This document shows positions 10,012 through 20,789 of a stretch of DNA of 64,000 bases, piece after piece. The notes beneath the pieces were generated by a model, which did not search any database, was not told the origin of the DNA, and saw only the letters and a program-made list of their open reading frames with translations. A program made the translations under genes and the position numbers. The stretch is from positions 1-64,000 of the forward strand of contig NZ_JARXVF010000014.1 of NCBI RefSeq assembly GCF_029892515.1, written 5' to 3'. This DNA is from Pseudaminobacter soli (ex Li et al. 2025) (GTDB lineage Bacteria > Pseudomonadota > Alphaproteobacteria > Rhizobiales > Rhizobiaceae). Numbering within the stretch: the stretch's first letter is position 1; each line of letters starts with the position of its first letter.

Positions 10012-11352
10012 ATGGCATCGGCTGCTGAGCAACTTGCATCAAATCTGAATTTCGCAGCCTTCGCCAAGGCCGAAGACCTGAAGAAGCGCATCTGGTTTAC
10101 CCTCGGCGCGCTGCTCGTTTATCGACTCGGCACCTATATTCCGCTTCCCGGCATCAATCCGGAAGCCTTTGCCCATGCCTTCACCCAGCAGTCGGGTGGC
10201 GTGCTGGGCATGTTCAACATGTTCGCCGGTGGCGCCGTTGGCCGTATGGCCATCTTTGCGCTCGGCATCATGCCCTACATCTCCGCCTCCATCATCATGC
10301 AGCTGATGACGTCGGTCATTCCGTCGCTCGAAGCGCTGAAGAAGGAAGGCGAGCAGGGCCGCAAGATCATCAATCAGTACACCCGCTACGGCACGGTGCT
10401 CCTCGCGCTCGTCCAGGCCTACGGTATTTCGGTCGGACTTGAGAGCGGCAACGGCATCGTCACCGATCCGGGCATGTTCTTCCGCGCCTCGACGGTCATC
10501 ACGCTCGTCGGCGGCACCATGTTCCTGATGTGGCTCGGCGAGCAGATCACGGCGCGCGGCATCGGTAACGGCATTTCGCTGATCATCTTCTCCGGCATCG
10601 TGGCCGGCCTGCCGCACGCCATCGGCGGCACGCTGGAACTGGGCCGCACCGGCGCCCTGTCGACCGGCCTGATCATCGGCATCATCATCCTGGCCGTCGT
10701 CGTCATCGCCGCGATCGTGTTCTTCGAGCGCGCCCAGCGTCGCCTTCTGATCCAGTATCCGAAGCGCCAGGTCGGCAACCGCATGTTCCAGGGCGACACC
10801 TCGCACCTGCCGCTGAAGCTGAACACCTCGGGCGTCATCCCGCCGATCTTCGCGTCGTCGCTGCTGCTGCTGCCGGCCACCATTGCTGGCTTCTCCAACT
10901 CGCAGTCGATGCCGGGTTGGGCGAGCAGCATCCTGTCCGCGCTCGGCCACGGCCAGCCGCTCTACATGCTCTTCTACGCCTCGATGATCGTGTTCTTCGC
11001 GTTCTTCTACACGGCGATCGTCTTCAATCCGAAGGAGACCGCCGACCAGCTGAAGAAGCATTCCGGCTTTATCCCCGGTTATCGTCCCGGCGAGCGTACG
11101 GCCGAGTACATCGACTATGTGCTTACGCGCATCACCGTCATTGGCGCCATTTACCTCGTTCTCGTGTGTCTTCTGCCTGAATTTCTGATTTCGGCGACCG
11201 GCGTGCCGTTCTATCTCGGCGGTACTTCTCTGCTGATCGTCGTAAGTGTCACACTTGACACAGTTGCACAGATTCAGGGACATCTGATTGCCCATCAGTA
11301 TGAAGGGTTGATCAAGAAGTCGAAGCTCCGCGGGGGCAAGAGGGGAAGATGA
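10012..11352 (+). CDS. secY: Protein translocase subunit SecY
   Basis: 446 residues with ten predicted membrane spans, the central channel of the SecYEG translocon in the inner membrane. Visible hallmarks are the plug/TM2 region [20 protein letters not shown] and the cytoplasmic loop with [17 protein letters not shown], which contacts ribosome and SecA. The C-terminal loop [20 protein letters not shown] is also conserved. The start ATG 10012 follows GCGGAGAA. The gene overlaps adk by four bases. Confidence 0.97.
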   Translation: MASAAEQLASNLNFAAFAKAEDLKKRIWFTLGALLVYRLGTYIPLPGINPEAFAHAFTQQSGGVLGMFNMFAGGAVGRMAIFALGIMPYISASIIMQLMTSVIPSLEALKKEGEQGRKIINQYTRYGTVLLALVQAYGISVGLESGNGIVTDPGMFFRASTVITLVGGTMFLMWLGEQITARGIGNGISLIIFSGIVAGLPHAIGGTLELGRTGALSTGLIIGIIILAVVVIAAIVFFERAQRRLLIQYPKRQVGNRMFQGDTSHLPLKLNTSGVIPPIFASSLLLLPATIAGFSNSQSMPGWASSILSALGHGQPLYMLFYASMIVFFAFFYTAIVFNPKETADQLKKHSGFIPGYRPGERTAEYIDYVLTRITVIGAIYLVLVCLLPEFLISATGVPFYLGGTSLLIVVSVTLDTVAQIQGHLIAHQYEGLIKKSKLRGGKRGR

Positions 11353-11948
11353 GGCTGATACTGCTCGGACCGCCCGGGGCGGGTAAGGGAACGCAAGCGC
11401 AGCGCTTGGTTGAGAAGCACGGCATACCGCAACTGTCGACCGGCGACATGCTGCGTGCGGCTGTGAAGGCGGGCACCGAAGTCGGCAAGCGCGCCAAGGC
11501 CGTGATGGATGCAGGACAGCTCGTCTCCGACGAGATCGTCAACCAGATCGTCTCCGAGCGCGTCGACGAGCCGGATTGCCGCAAAGGCTTCATCCTCGAC
11601 GGCTATCCGCGCACCGTTCCGCAGGCCGAGGCTTTGACCGGGATCCTGGCAGGGAAGGGGCAGGGCCTCGACGCCGTGATCGAGCTCAAGGTCAACGAAT
11701 CTGCGCTGCTGAAGCGCATTGAGAATCGCGTCGCCGAGACCATCGCCGCAGGCGGTCAGGTCCGGGCGGACGACAATCCCGAGTCGTTCAAGAAGCGCCT
11801 CGACGAGTATCGTGAGAAGACCGCTCCGCTGTCGGCCTATTATGCCGGCACGGGCGAGTTGAAGACGATCGACGGCATGGCGGACATGGATACCGTGACC
11901 GCCGAGATCGAGAATATCCTCGGAGAAGCCGCTGCACGCGCCCGATAA
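11349..11948 (+). CDS. adk: Adenylate kinase
   Basis: 199 residues; interconverts ATP + AMP and 2 ADP in the cytoplasm. The P-loop [16 protein letters not shown] is at residues 5-20, STGDMLR forms the AMP site and LDGYPRT is conserved. The LID is short ([20 protein letters not shown]) and has no zinc cysteines, the form usual in alphaproteobacteria. Start ATG overlaps the secY stop (ATGA), so secY and adk are translationally coupled. Confidence 0.97.
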   Translation: MRLILLGPPGAGKGTQAQRLVEKHGIPQLSTGDMLRAAVKAGTEVGKRAKAVMDAGQLVSDEIVNQIVSERVDEPDCRKGFILDGYPRTVPQAEALTGILAGKGQGLDAVIELKVNESALLKRIENRVAETIAAGGQVRADDNPESFKKRLDEYREKTAPLSAYYAGTGELKTIDGMADMDTVTAEIENILGEAAARAR

Positions 11949-11959
11949 GGGTGTCGCAG

Positions 11960-11988
11960 TTGACTAATTCGGTCTTGTGGACTATAGC
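11960..11988 (+). promoter_or_regulatory. Sigma-70-type promoter before the alpha operon
   Basis: TTGACT at 11960-11965 and TATAGC at 11983-11988 with an exact 17-bp spacer, the best promoter match noticed in the ribosomal block. It lies 145 nt upstream of rpsM, just after adk, and would give rpsM-rpsK-rpoA-rplQ their own transcription start. A small hairpin (CCGGTATTACCGG) lies further down near 12103-12115. Confidence 0.65.
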
Positions 11989-12132
11989 GGCGCGTCTCCC
12001 AATCTGGCGCGATCCGCCTGGTCCCTTGAGGACATGCCGATCGTATTGAAGAAGGAACACCCGCAAGGGCCGGCCTCCACCGGACGCGGGGCAACGCAAT
12101 CGCCGGTATTACCGGCTTAGATGGAGAAGAAG

Positions 12133-12501
12133 ATGGCCCGTATAGCTGGCGTCAATATCCCGACCAACAAGCGCGTGATCATTGCGCTTCAGTACATCCA
12201 CGGCATCGGCGCGAAGTTCGCTTCCGAGATCGTTGAGAAGGTAGGCATCCCGGCCGATCGCCGCGTCAACCAGCTCACGGACGCTGAAGTTCTGGCAATC
12301 CGCGAAACCATCGACCGCGACTACCAGGTTGAAGGCGACCTGCGCCGCGAAGTTTCGATGAACATCAAGCGTCTGATGGACCTCGGCTGCTACCGCGGCC
12401 TGCGTCATCGCCGCTCGCTGCCGGTCCGCGGCCAGCGCACGCACACCAACGCGCGCACCCGCAAGGGCCCTGCAAAGGCCATCGCCGGCAAGAAGAAGTA
12501 A
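12133..12501 (+). CDS. rpsM: Small ribosomal subunit protein uS13
   Basis: 122 residues from ATG 12133 ([20 protein letters not shown]). An in-frame ATG at 12121 is possible, but GGAGAAGA between the two is best used as ribosome binding site for the second. S13 is in the 30S head and forms intersubunit bridges. The helix-hairpin-helix [17 protein letters not shown] and the basic tail [15 protein letters not shown] are intact. Confidence 0.96.
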   Translation: MARIAGVNIPTNKRVIIALQYIHGIGAKFASEIVEKVGIPADRRVNQLTDAEVLAIRETIDRDYQVEGDLRREVSMNIKRLMDLGCYRGLRHRRSLPVRGQRTHTNARTRKGPAKAIAGKKK

Positions 12502-12625
12502 GATCTTTTGGTGCAATGCGGCCAGCGAATGGGATTTCCCGCTCGCTGGTCGTTGTTTCATCAATGGGATCTTAGGTGTAGCCGCTGGAGTTACGGCGGC
12601 GTAGAGATCACTTGAAAGGACAAAA

Positions 12626-13015
12626 ATGGCCAAGGAAGCCGCACGTATTCGCCGTCGCGAACGTAAGAACATTTCGTCGGGTGTCGCCCACGTCAACTCG
12701 ACCTTCAACAACACGATGATCACCATCACCGACGCGCAGGGCAATACCATTGCCTGGTCGTCGGCCGGCGCTCAGGGTTTCAAGGGTTCGCGTAAGTCGA
12801 CCCCGTTCGCTGCCCAGATGGCTGCCGAAGATGTCGCCAAGAAGGCGCAGGAACATGGCATGCGCACGCTCGAGGTCGAGGTTTGCGGTCCGGGTTCGGG
12901 TCGTGAATCGGCTCTGCGCGCTCTGCAGGCTGGCGGTTTCACCATCACGTCGATCCGCGACGTGACGCCGATCCCGCACAATGGCTGCCGTCCGCGCAAG
13001 AAGCGCCGCGTCTAA
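12626..13015 (+). CDS. rpsK: Small ribosomal subunit protein uS11
   Basis: 129 residues. The segment [20 protein letters not shown] and the C-terminal [18 protein letters not shown] are diagnostic for S11, a platform protein of the 30S subunit that lines the mRNA exit. The 124-nt gap before it holds a long imperfect hairpin (about 12519-12550). GAAAGGA precedes ATG 12626. Confidence 0.97.
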   Translation: MAKEAARIRRRERKNISSGVAHVNSTFNNTMITITDAQGNTIAWSSAGAQGFKGSRKSTPFAAQMAAEDVAKKAQEHGMRTLEVEVCGPGSGRESALRALQAGGFTITSIRDVTPIPHNGCRPRKKRRV

Positions 13016-13031
13016 GTTCATTGTTTTAATG

Positions 13032-13066
13032 CCGCATGGGCGCAATTCCGCGCTCATGCGGTTTTT
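13032..13066 (+). terminator. Terminator-like hairpin between rpsK and rpoA
   Basis: CCGCATGGGCGC (13032-13043) pairs with GCGCTCATGCGG (13050-13061), eleven Watson-Crick pairs and one G-U, followed directly by TTTTT at 13062-13066. By structure it is an intrinsic terminator, yet it sits inside the alpha operon just before rpoA. Partial termination would lower RNA polymerase alpha relative to S13 and S11. Confidence 0.7.
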
Positions 13067-13117
13067 CCAGATCGCCTGTCACGATTGGATAGTGCAGGGA
13101 ACCGGAAGGATGACAAG

Positions 13118-14128
13118 ATGATCCAGAAAAACTGGCAGGAACTGATCAAGCCCAACAAGATCGAGTTCTCGTCCAAGGGCAAGACACTGACGACGCTGGT
13201 CGCAGAGCCGCTCGAGCGTGGTTTCGGCCTCACTCTCGGCAACGCGCTTCGTCGCGTGCTGCTTTCGTCGCTGCGCGGCGCCGCTGTTACGGCCGTGCAG
13301 ATCGATGGCGTGCTGCATGAGTTCTCCTCGATCGGCGGCGTGCGTGAAGACGTCACCGACATCGTGCTGAACATCAAGGAAATCGCTATCCGCATGGAAG
13401 GCGATGGCCCCAAGCGCATGGTCGTTCGCAAGCAGGGCCCTGGCCCGGTGCTGGCAGGCGACATCCAGACCGTGGGTGATGTCGAGATTCTCAATCCCGA
13501 CCACATCATCTGCACCCTGGACGAGGGCGCTGAGATCCGCATGGAGTTCACCGTCGATACGGGCAAGGGCTACGTGCCGGCTGACCGCAATCGCGCCGAA
13601 GACGCTCCGATCGGGCTCATCCCGGTCGACAGCCTCTACTCGCCGGTCAAGAAGGTGTCCTACAAGGTCGAAAACACTCGCCACGGCGAGGAGCTCGACA
13701 AGGACAAGCTGACGATGACCATCGAGACCAACGGTTCGGTTTCGGGCGAGGACGCCGTCGCTTTCGCGGCTCGCATCCTGCAGGACCAGCTCGGCCTCTT
13801 CGTCAATTTCGAAGAGCCGCAGAAGGAAGCTGCCGCCGAGCAGGTAACCGAACTGGCGTTCAACCCGGCGCTGCTCAAGAAGGTCGACGAACTCGAGCTT
13901 TCGGTGCGTTCGGCCAACTGCCTGAAGAACGACAACATCGTCTATATCGGCGACCTGATCCAGAAGACCGAGGCGGAGATGCTGCGCACCCCGAACTTCG
14001 GTCGCAAGTCGCTGAACGAGATCAAGGAAGTTCTGGCCTCGATGGGTCTCCATCTGGGCATGGAAGTGGCCGACTGGCCGCCGGAGAACATCGAAGATCT
14101 CGCCAAGCGTTACGAAGACCAATACTGA
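13118..14128 (+). CDS. rpoA: RNA polymerase alpha subunit
   Basis: 336 residues from ATG 13118 ([20 protein letters not shown]); GGAAGGA at 13104-13110 fixes the start. The N-terminal domain (about 1-230) dimerises and carries [20 protein letters not shown]. The C-terminal domain (about 250-325) binds UP elements and activators, with [20 protein letters not shown] and [20 protein letters not shown]. It assembles the RNA polymerase core. Confidence 0.98.
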   Translation: MIQKNWQELIKPNKIEFSSKGKTLTTLVAEPLERGFGLTLGNALRRVLLSSLRGAAVTAVQIDGVLHEFSSIGGVREDVTDIVLNIKEIAIRMEGDGPKRMVVRKQGPGPVLAGDIQTVGDVEILNPDHIICTLDEGAEIRMEFTVDTGKGYVPADRNRAEDAPIGLIPVDSLYSPVKKVSYKVENTRHGEELDKDKLTMTIETNGSVSGEDAVAFAARILQDQLGLFVNFEEPQKEAAAEQVTELAFNPALLKKVDELELSVRSANCLKNDNIVYIGDLIQKTEAEMLRTPNFGRKSLNEIKEVLASMGLHLGMEVADWPPENIEDLAKRYEDQY

Positions 14129-14167
14129 GGCGTAGGCCTCTCGAACCAAGATTTGAAGGAGTAAGCC

Positions 14168-14593
14168 ATGCGCCATGGATTCGCCGGCCGCCGGCTGGGC
14201 CGCAGTTCCAGCCACCGCAAGGCAATGTTTGCCAATCTGGCCGTCTCGTTGATCGAGCACGAACAGATCACCACCACCCTGCCGAAGGCGAAGGACCTGC
14301 GTCCGATCGTCGAGAAGCTCGTCACGCTCGGTAAGCGCGGCGACCTGCACGCCCGTCGTCAGGTCATCGCCCAGATCGGCAACGAGTCGGTCGTCAAGCG
14401 CCTGTTCGACACGATTGCCCCGCGCTACGCCACCCGCAACGGCGGCTACCTGCGCATCATGAAGGCGGGCTTCCGTCACGGCGACAACGCCCCGATGGCC
14501 GTGATCGAGTTCGTCGAACGCGACACCTCCGCCAAGGGCGCTGCCGACCAGGCCCGTACTGCTGCGGAAGCCTCGGAATCGGAAGCCGCTTAA
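14168..14593 (+). CDS. rplQ: Large ribosomal subunit protein bL17
   Basis: 141 residues starting [20 protein letters not shown], the invariant L17 start. L17 sits near the exit tunnel. The C-terminal 20 residues are an Ala/Glu-rich tail beyond the conserved core. GAAGGAG precedes the ATG. It closes the alpha operon and is followed by a strong terminator. Confidence 0.97.
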   Translation: MRHGFAGRRLGRSSSHRKAMFANLAVSLIEHEQITTTLPKAKDLRPIVEKLVTLGKRGDLHARRQVIAQIGNESVVKRLFDTIAPRYATRNGGYLRIMKAGFRHGDNAPMAVIEFVERDTSAKGAADQARTAAEASESEAA

Positions 14594-14618
14594 TCGGCCC
14601 CGGTTATCGGATTCGCGG

Positions 14619-14642
14619 AAGGGGCCTTCGTGGCCCCTTTTT
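14619..14642 (+). terminator. Intrinsic terminator of the ribosomal protein block
   Basis: AAGGGGCC (14619-14626), loop TTCGT, GGCCCC (14632-14637), then TTTTT. The compact GC stem plus T-run is a textbook rho-independent terminator, 26 nt after the rplQ stop. Confidence 0.9.
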
Positions 14643-14776
14643 GCTTTTCTGGGCGATCTCTACATGATCCGGAAATGCGCTCTTGCTAAGAAGGACGCGT
14701 TTGAATTTCCGGCAAGAAGCCTTTCATTTTGCACAATCGTCGTGACAATGGCGTCCGCTCGTTCAGGAGGATTCGC

Positions 14777-16327
<1,551 letters not shown>

Positions 16328-16340
16328 GGTTGAAACGAGC

Positions 16341-17654
16341 ATGGCCGATCTGTTCCAGGCCGAACCGGAAAAGGCAGCGCCCGGGCGCCCGCTGGCTGAT
16401 CGCCTGCGGCCGGCGAGCCTTGGCGAGGTTGTCGGACAGGAGCATCTGACCGGTGAGGACGGCGCGCTTACGCGCATGATCAACTCCGGCTCGCTCGGCT
16501 CGATGATCTTCTGGGGCCCGCCAGGCACCGGCAAGACCACCGTGGCGCGGCTTCTGGCCGGCGAGACGCATCTGGCATTCGAGCAGATTTCCGCGATCTT
16601 CTCAGGCGTCGCGGACCTCAAGAAGGTGTTCGACAGCGCGCGCCTTCGTCGTGCGAACGGTCGCCAGACCCTGTTGTTCGTCGATGAGATCCATCGCTTC
16701 AACCGAGCCCAGCAGGATTCCTTCCTCCCAGTCATGGAGGATGGAACCGTCATCCTGGTGGGGGCAACGACGGAAAATCCGTCCTTCGAGCTCAACGCCG
16801 CTCTTCTGTCGCGAGCGCGGGTGCTGGTCTTTCGCTCGCTCGACGAGGACAGCATAGCCAAGCTGCTCAAGCGCGCCGAAGAGACCGAAGGCAGGCCGCT
16901 GCCGCTCGATGACGAGGCGAGCGCGACGCTGACGCGCATGGCCGATGGTGACGGCCGCGCATCGCTGACGCTCGCCGAGGAAATCTGGCGCGCGGCAAAG
17001 CCCGGCGAGATCTTCGATTCGGAAGGTCTTTTGCGCATCGTGCAGCGGCGCGCGCCGATCTACGACAAGGGTCAGGACGGCCACTACAATTTGATCTCAG
17101 CCTTGCATAAATCGGTGCGCGGCTCCGACCCAGACGCGGCGCTCTATTACCTTTCGCGCATGTTCGATGCCGGCGAGGACCCGCTTTATATCGGCCGCCG
17201 GCTGGTGCGTATGGCGGTGGAGGACATCGGCCTTGCCGATCCGCAGGCACTGGTCATCGCCAATGCCGCCAAGGACGCCTACGACTATCTGGGTTCGCCC
17301 GAGGGCGAACTCGCTTTTGCGCAGGCCTGCGTCTATCTGGCTACTGCGCCAAAGTCGAATGCCGTCTACACCGCCTTCAAGGGCGCGATGCGCGCCGCCA
17401 AGGAGTATGGCTCGCTGCTACCGCCGCGCCACATCCTCAATGCGCCCACCAAGCTTATGAAGGAAGAGGACTACGGCAAGGGCTACCAGTACGACCACGA
17501 CACGCCCGAAGCCTTTTCCGGACAGGACTATTTCCCGGAGAAGATGGGCCGTCACACCTTCTACGATCCGCCCGAACGCGGTTTTGAGCGCGAGATCAGA
17601 AAGCGCCTCGACTACTGGTCGAAGCTGCGCAGCGAAAAGAGCCGCGGCAAGTAG
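16341..17654 (+). CDS. rarA: Replication-associated recombination protein A (AAA+ ATPase)
   Basis: 437 residues, the usual length for RarA/MgsA. Walker A is GPPGTGKTT at about 59-67, Walker B is LLFVDEIHRFNRAQQD near 110, and the sensor region is VGATTENPSFELNAALLSRA. The C-terminal tetramerisation part contains RRLVRMAVEDIGLADPQAL. RarA acts at stalled replication forks in the cytoplasm. The gene follows the HtrA protease closely on the same strand. Confidence 0.95.
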   Translation: MADLFQAEPEKAAPGRPLADRLRPASLGEVVGQEHLTGEDGALTRMINSGSLGSMIFWGPPGTGKTTVARLLAGETHLAFEQISAIFSGVADLKKVFDSARLRRANGRQTLLFVDEIHRFNRAQQDSFLPVMEDGTVILVGATTENPSFELNAALLSRARVLVFRSLDEDSIAKLLKRAEETEGRPLPLDDEASATLTRMADGDGRASLTLAEEIWRAAKPGEIFDSEGLLRIVQRRAPIYDKGQDGHYNLISALHKSVRGSDPDAALYYLSRMFDAGEDPLYIGRRLVRMAVEDIGLADPQALVIANAAKDAYDYLGSPEGELAFAQACVYLATAPKSNAVYTAFKGAMRAAKEYGSLLPPRHILNAPTKLMKEEDYGKGYQYDHDTPEAFSGQDYFPEKMGRHTFYDPPERGFEREIRKRLDYWSKLRSEKSRGK

Positions 17655-17749
17655 AGCGATGACACGGACCCGCCTTCGGTATGGTGCTGGTCTTTAGCCC
17701 GCGAATTTCGTACACACAGCAAACTGCACCCCCATTTCCCGGTAGAAAA

Positions 17750-18583
17750 ATGAACAAGAAGTCTCTCAAGACCGTTCGAAAGATCGGCATTGCCGTAGTT
17801 GTTCTGGCGGTCTCCTTCTATTTCATTCCGATCATCACGGCCCTGTTCATCCTGTGCGGCCTGATCGATGTGATGCGCAATGACCGCCAGGACACCAGGC
17901 TCTTCAGCCTCTATTTTGCCGGCAACGGCCTGTTCACCTGGCTGTTGTCGCCCTTCAACCTGTTCGTGGATCTTCTGTCCTACAAGAACTGGGGCGTGTG
18001 GAAGCTGGAGCAGTTCCCCGACGACTATCGCCGCGAGGTCGAGGAGGTGCTTGATGTGTTCAAGGCCAGGCAGTCCGAGATCATTTCGGACATCGACGCG
18101 AATTTCGAGAGCGGCCGCCGCGGCATGTATGTCTACCAGTGGTACGGCAAGCAGCACATCGACAACGTTCCCGAGTTCACCCGCAAGTTCAAATATATCC
18201 GTACGATTGCGGTATCGGTGTTCAGCGGCCGGGAATCGACCTCTTTCCACTATGGCCCGCTGCGGCTGACGCTGCGTGTGCTCTACAATCTGCGCCCGGC
18301 GAAGACCGACCAGATCTTCATCGAGTGCGGCAACGTAAAACACTTCTGGTACGAGAATCCGCTGTTCATCTTCGACGACACGTTGATGCATCGCTCGGTC
18401 AACGAGCATGACGGCCGTCGCTACTGCGTGTTCATGGACGTCATCCGCCCGTCTCCGGTGCCGGCTTTCCTGTCCATGCTGCTGGCCGGCATTTCCATCA
18501 GCGTCGACCGCATGAAGGCCATGTTCTACAAGAACTGGAAGATGATCGGCTCGCGCGACCCCAAGTCGGCGCCGGCCAAATAG
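17750..18583 (+). CDS. Aspartyl/asparaginyl beta-hydroxylase-like protein (possible LpxO-type lipid A hydroxylase)
   Basis: 277 residues from ATG 17750; the frame is open further 5' but the sequence MNKKSLKTVRKIGIAVVVLA begins a membrane anchor (about 10-38). The C-terminal half aligns by eye with LpxO and AspH-type non-haem iron, 2-oxoglutarate oxygenases: a first His in STSFHYGPLRLTLRVLYNL, a second in FDDTLMHRSVNE, and CVFMDVIRP. The Asp of the HxD motif is Gly here, as in AspH enzymes that use only two His. The substrate may be a lipid A acyl chain or a protein; I cannot tell which. No strong ribosome binding site is seen. Confidence 0.7.
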   Translation: MNKKSLKTVRKIGIAVVVLAVSFYFIPIITALFILCGLIDVMRNDRQDTRLFSLYFAGNGLFTWLLSPFNLFVDLLSYKNWGVWKLEQFPDDYRREVEEVLDVFKARQSEIISDIDANFESGRRGMYVYQWYGKQHIDNVPEFTRKFKYIRTIAVSVFSGRESTSFHYGPLRLTLRVLYNLRPAKTDQIFIECGNVKHFWYENPLFIFDDTLMHRSVNEHDGRRYCVFMDVIRPSPVPAFLSMLLAGISISVDRMKAMFYKNWKMIGSRDPKSAPAK

Positions 18584-18741
18584 AGCATGATCCCGAAAAG
18601 TTGCAGACTTTTCGGACAAGGTCATGCTCCAAAAACAAGAGCCTGGAGCGAGATGGCGACAGAAGTCATTCCGCTCTAGGCGGATTGGCCTTCTGGCCCA
18701 TTGAACATCGTTCCAAAAGGTGCGAACCGGTTCGGAACGAT
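18583..18741 (+). repeat. RIME-like intergenic palindromes
   Basis: GAGCATGA (18583) to GGTCATGCTC (ends 18629) forms a long imperfect palindrome around CCGAAAAG/CTTTTCGG. A second, ATCGTTCC (18707-18714) with GGAACGAT (18734-18741), lies downstream. This mosaic matches what is known as RIME in Rhizobium, Sinorhizobium and Mesorhizobium. It begins at the last base of the preceding stop codon and fills most of the 301-nt gap before the pseudouridine synthase gene; the rest shows nothing. Confidence 0.75.
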
Positions 18742-18884
18742 ATGAAGACGAAAACAAGCGGCATCGCTGCCCATGGTTGAGGCTAGGCTTTTGGGCCTGC
18801 CCGTACCGTGGGCGGTATTCATTTCGGATGAGGCCGCATGAACTTGCCCGATGCTGATATCCCGGGCGATTTGGACTGGATGAA

Positions 18885-19871
18885 ATGGCAGGCGTAGAGC
18901 AGATCAAGGTTGAAGCCGGTGAGGCGGGCATGCGGCTCGACCGCTGGTTCAAGACGCATTTTCCGGGGCTGGGCTTCGTGCAGTTGCAAAAGCTGTTGCG
19001 CTCGGGGCAGGTCCGCATCGATGGCGGTCGCGCCAAGGCCGATACGCGCATCGAGCCGGGGCAACTGATCCGCGTGCCGCCGCTCGGCGTCGACAAGAAG
19101 GGCGAGGGCCCGCTGACCGCGCGCACCATCCGCAACCAGGACGATGGCGACGTGCTGGCGCAGATGCTGCTCTATGAAGACCCGAAGGTATTCGTCTTCA
19201 ACAAGCCGGCAGGCCTGGCCGTGCAAGGTGGCTCGGGGGTCTCGCGGCATGTCGACGACATGCTGGAAGCCTGGCGCAACCAGAAGGGCGAGAAGCCGCG
19301 TCTTGTCCATCGCCTGGACCGCGACACGTCCGGCGTTCTGGTTGTCGCGCGCACGCGCCTTGCCGCGATGAAGCTTGCCGAGGCGTTTCGCGGGCGCGAC
19401 GCCAAGAAGACGTATTGGGCGCTGGTCAAGGGCGTTCCCAAGAAGCGCGAAGACAAGATTTCCACCTGGCTGATCAAGGAGGCGACGCCGGATGGCGACC
19501 GCGTGCGCGTTGCCCAGCATGGCGAGCGCGGCGCCGATCACGCCGTCTCCTATTACCGGGTCATCGAACAGGCGGCGCAAAGCCTGGCCTGGCTTGAGAT
19601 GGAGCCGCACACCGGCCGCACGCATCAGCTGCGCGTTCACGCCGCCCATATCGGCTGCCCGATCATCGGCGATCCGAAATATTTCGAGGCCGACACCAAT
19701 TGGGATTTTCCGGGCGGCATGCAGAACCGCCTGCATCTCCATGCACGCCGTATCCGCATTCCGCATCCCGACAAGGGGGTGATCGACGTCACCGCACCGC
19801 TGCCGCCGCATATGCGCCAGAGCTGGAACCTGCTCGGTTTCGATGAGGCGAGCGGCGAGAGCGAGGAATGA
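18885..19871 (+). CDS. rluC: RluA/RluC-family 23S rRNA pseudouridine synthase
   Basis: 328 residues. An S4 RNA-binding domain (about 15-70: MRLDRWFKTHFPGLGFVQLQ) is followed by the catalytic domain. The nucleophilic Asp lies in LVHRLDRDTSGVLVVA, and GRTHQLRVHAAHIGCPIIGD is the second signature. The enzyme isomerises uridines in 23S rRNA; RluC is the best fit by domain order, but other RluA-family targets are possible. It overlaps the next gene by four bases. Confidence 0.85.
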   Translation: MAGVEQIKVEAGEAGMRLDRWFKTHFPGLGFVQLQKLLRSGQVRIDGGRAKADTRIEPGQLIRVPPLGVDKKGEGPLTARTIRNQDDGDVLAQMLLYEDPKVFVFNKPAGLAVQGGSGVSRHVDDMLEAWRNQKGEKPRLVHRLDRDTSGVLVVARTRLAAMKLAEAFRGRDAKKTYWALVKGVPKKREDKISTWLIKEATPDGDRVRVAQHGERGADHAVSYYRVIEQAAQSLAWLEMEPHTGRTHQLRVHAAHIGCPIIGDPKYFEADTNWDFPGGMQNRLHLHARRIRIPHPDKGVIDVTAPLPPHMRQSWNLLGFDEASGESEE

Positions 19872-20782
19872 GCGTTACAGATACGCCGCAGCGGCGTGAG
19901 GCGATCGATGCCACCGCTGCGGCGATCATGATCTTCCTCACGGTCTCGTGGGGTCTGAACGGCGTTGCCGCCAAGTTCGCCAATATCGGCTTCAGCCCCG
20001 TGTTCCTGTCGATGGCGCGATCCGCCATCGGCGGCCTGATTGTCTATGCATGGTGCTGGTATCGGGGCGTGCGACTGTTCGAGCGCGACGGCACCTTGCC
20101 GGCCGGCATATTGGCCGGGCTCTTGTTCAGCGGCGAATTCCTGCTTGTGTTCATAGGGCTCCAGTACACGACGGTTGCGCGCAGCACGCTGCTTCTGAAC
20201 GCCATGCCGTTCTGGGTGCTGGTCGGCGCGCATTTCCTGCTCGGCGAACGGATGACCCTGCAGAAATGGTTCGGCCTTGCGCTGGCCTTCGCAGGCGTGG
20301 TGGTGGTGTTTTCCGACAAGCTCAGCAGCCCCGGGCCGCAGGCGCTGACCGGCGATGTGATGGCCTTGCTTGCCGGCGGGTTCTGGGCGGCGACCACATT
20401 GGTGATCAGGTCTACCAAGCTTGCCAATGTGGGTTCGGAAAAGCTGCTGCTCTACCAACTCGTCGTGGCAACCGTGACGGCCATACCGCTCCTGCCGGTG
20501 GCCGGTCCCGTCTTCCGTGACATCACCTGGGTGCCGATCACGGCCGTTCTCTTTCAGGCTGTGTATGTGGTCGCCTTCACCTATATTGTATGGTTCTGGC
20601 TGTTGCGGCGCTATCCGGCCGCGGGGCTGTCCAGCTTCGCCTTCCTGACCCCCGCCTTCGGCGTTCTGTTCGGTGGCGCGCTGCTGGGAGAGCCGCTGGG
20701 ACAGCGAATGTATCTGGCACTTGGGCTGATTGTCTGCGGCATCATTGTCGTCAACCGGCGCATCCGCCGCCCGCCAGTGTGA
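19868..20782 (+). CDS. DMT-superfamily (EamA) permease
   Basis: 304 residues with ten predicted membrane helices in two five-helix repeats, as in EamA/RhaT-type drug or metabolite exporters. The first repeat ends with LAFAGVVVVFSDKL and the second with LALGLIVCGIIVVNRRIRRP. The substrate cannot be read from sequence. The start overlaps the rluC stop (ATGA), so it is translationally coupled, and ATP12 follows after seven bases. Confidence 0.88.
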   Translation: MSVTDTPQRREAIDATAAAIMIFLTVSWGLNGVAAKFANIGFSPVFLSMARSAIGGLIVYAWCWYRGVRLFERDGTLPAGILAGLLFSGEFLLVFIGLQYTTVARSTLLLNAMPFWVLVGAHFLLGERMTLQKWFGLALAFAGVVVVFSDKLSSPGPQALTGDVMALLAGGFWAATTLVIRSTKLANVGSEKLLLYQLVVATVTAIPLLPVAGPVFRDITWVPITAVLFQAVYVVAFTYIVWFWLLRRYPAAGLSSFAFLTPAFGVLFGGALLGEPLGQRMYLALGLIVCGIIVVNRRIRRPPV

Positions 20783-20789
20783 GGAAATT

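Noticed and set aside
10039-11295. Minus-strand frame of over 400 codons opposite secY
   Set aside because: Composition is extreme in Arg/Asp/His, as expected for an antisense frame; SecY on the plus strand is certain.
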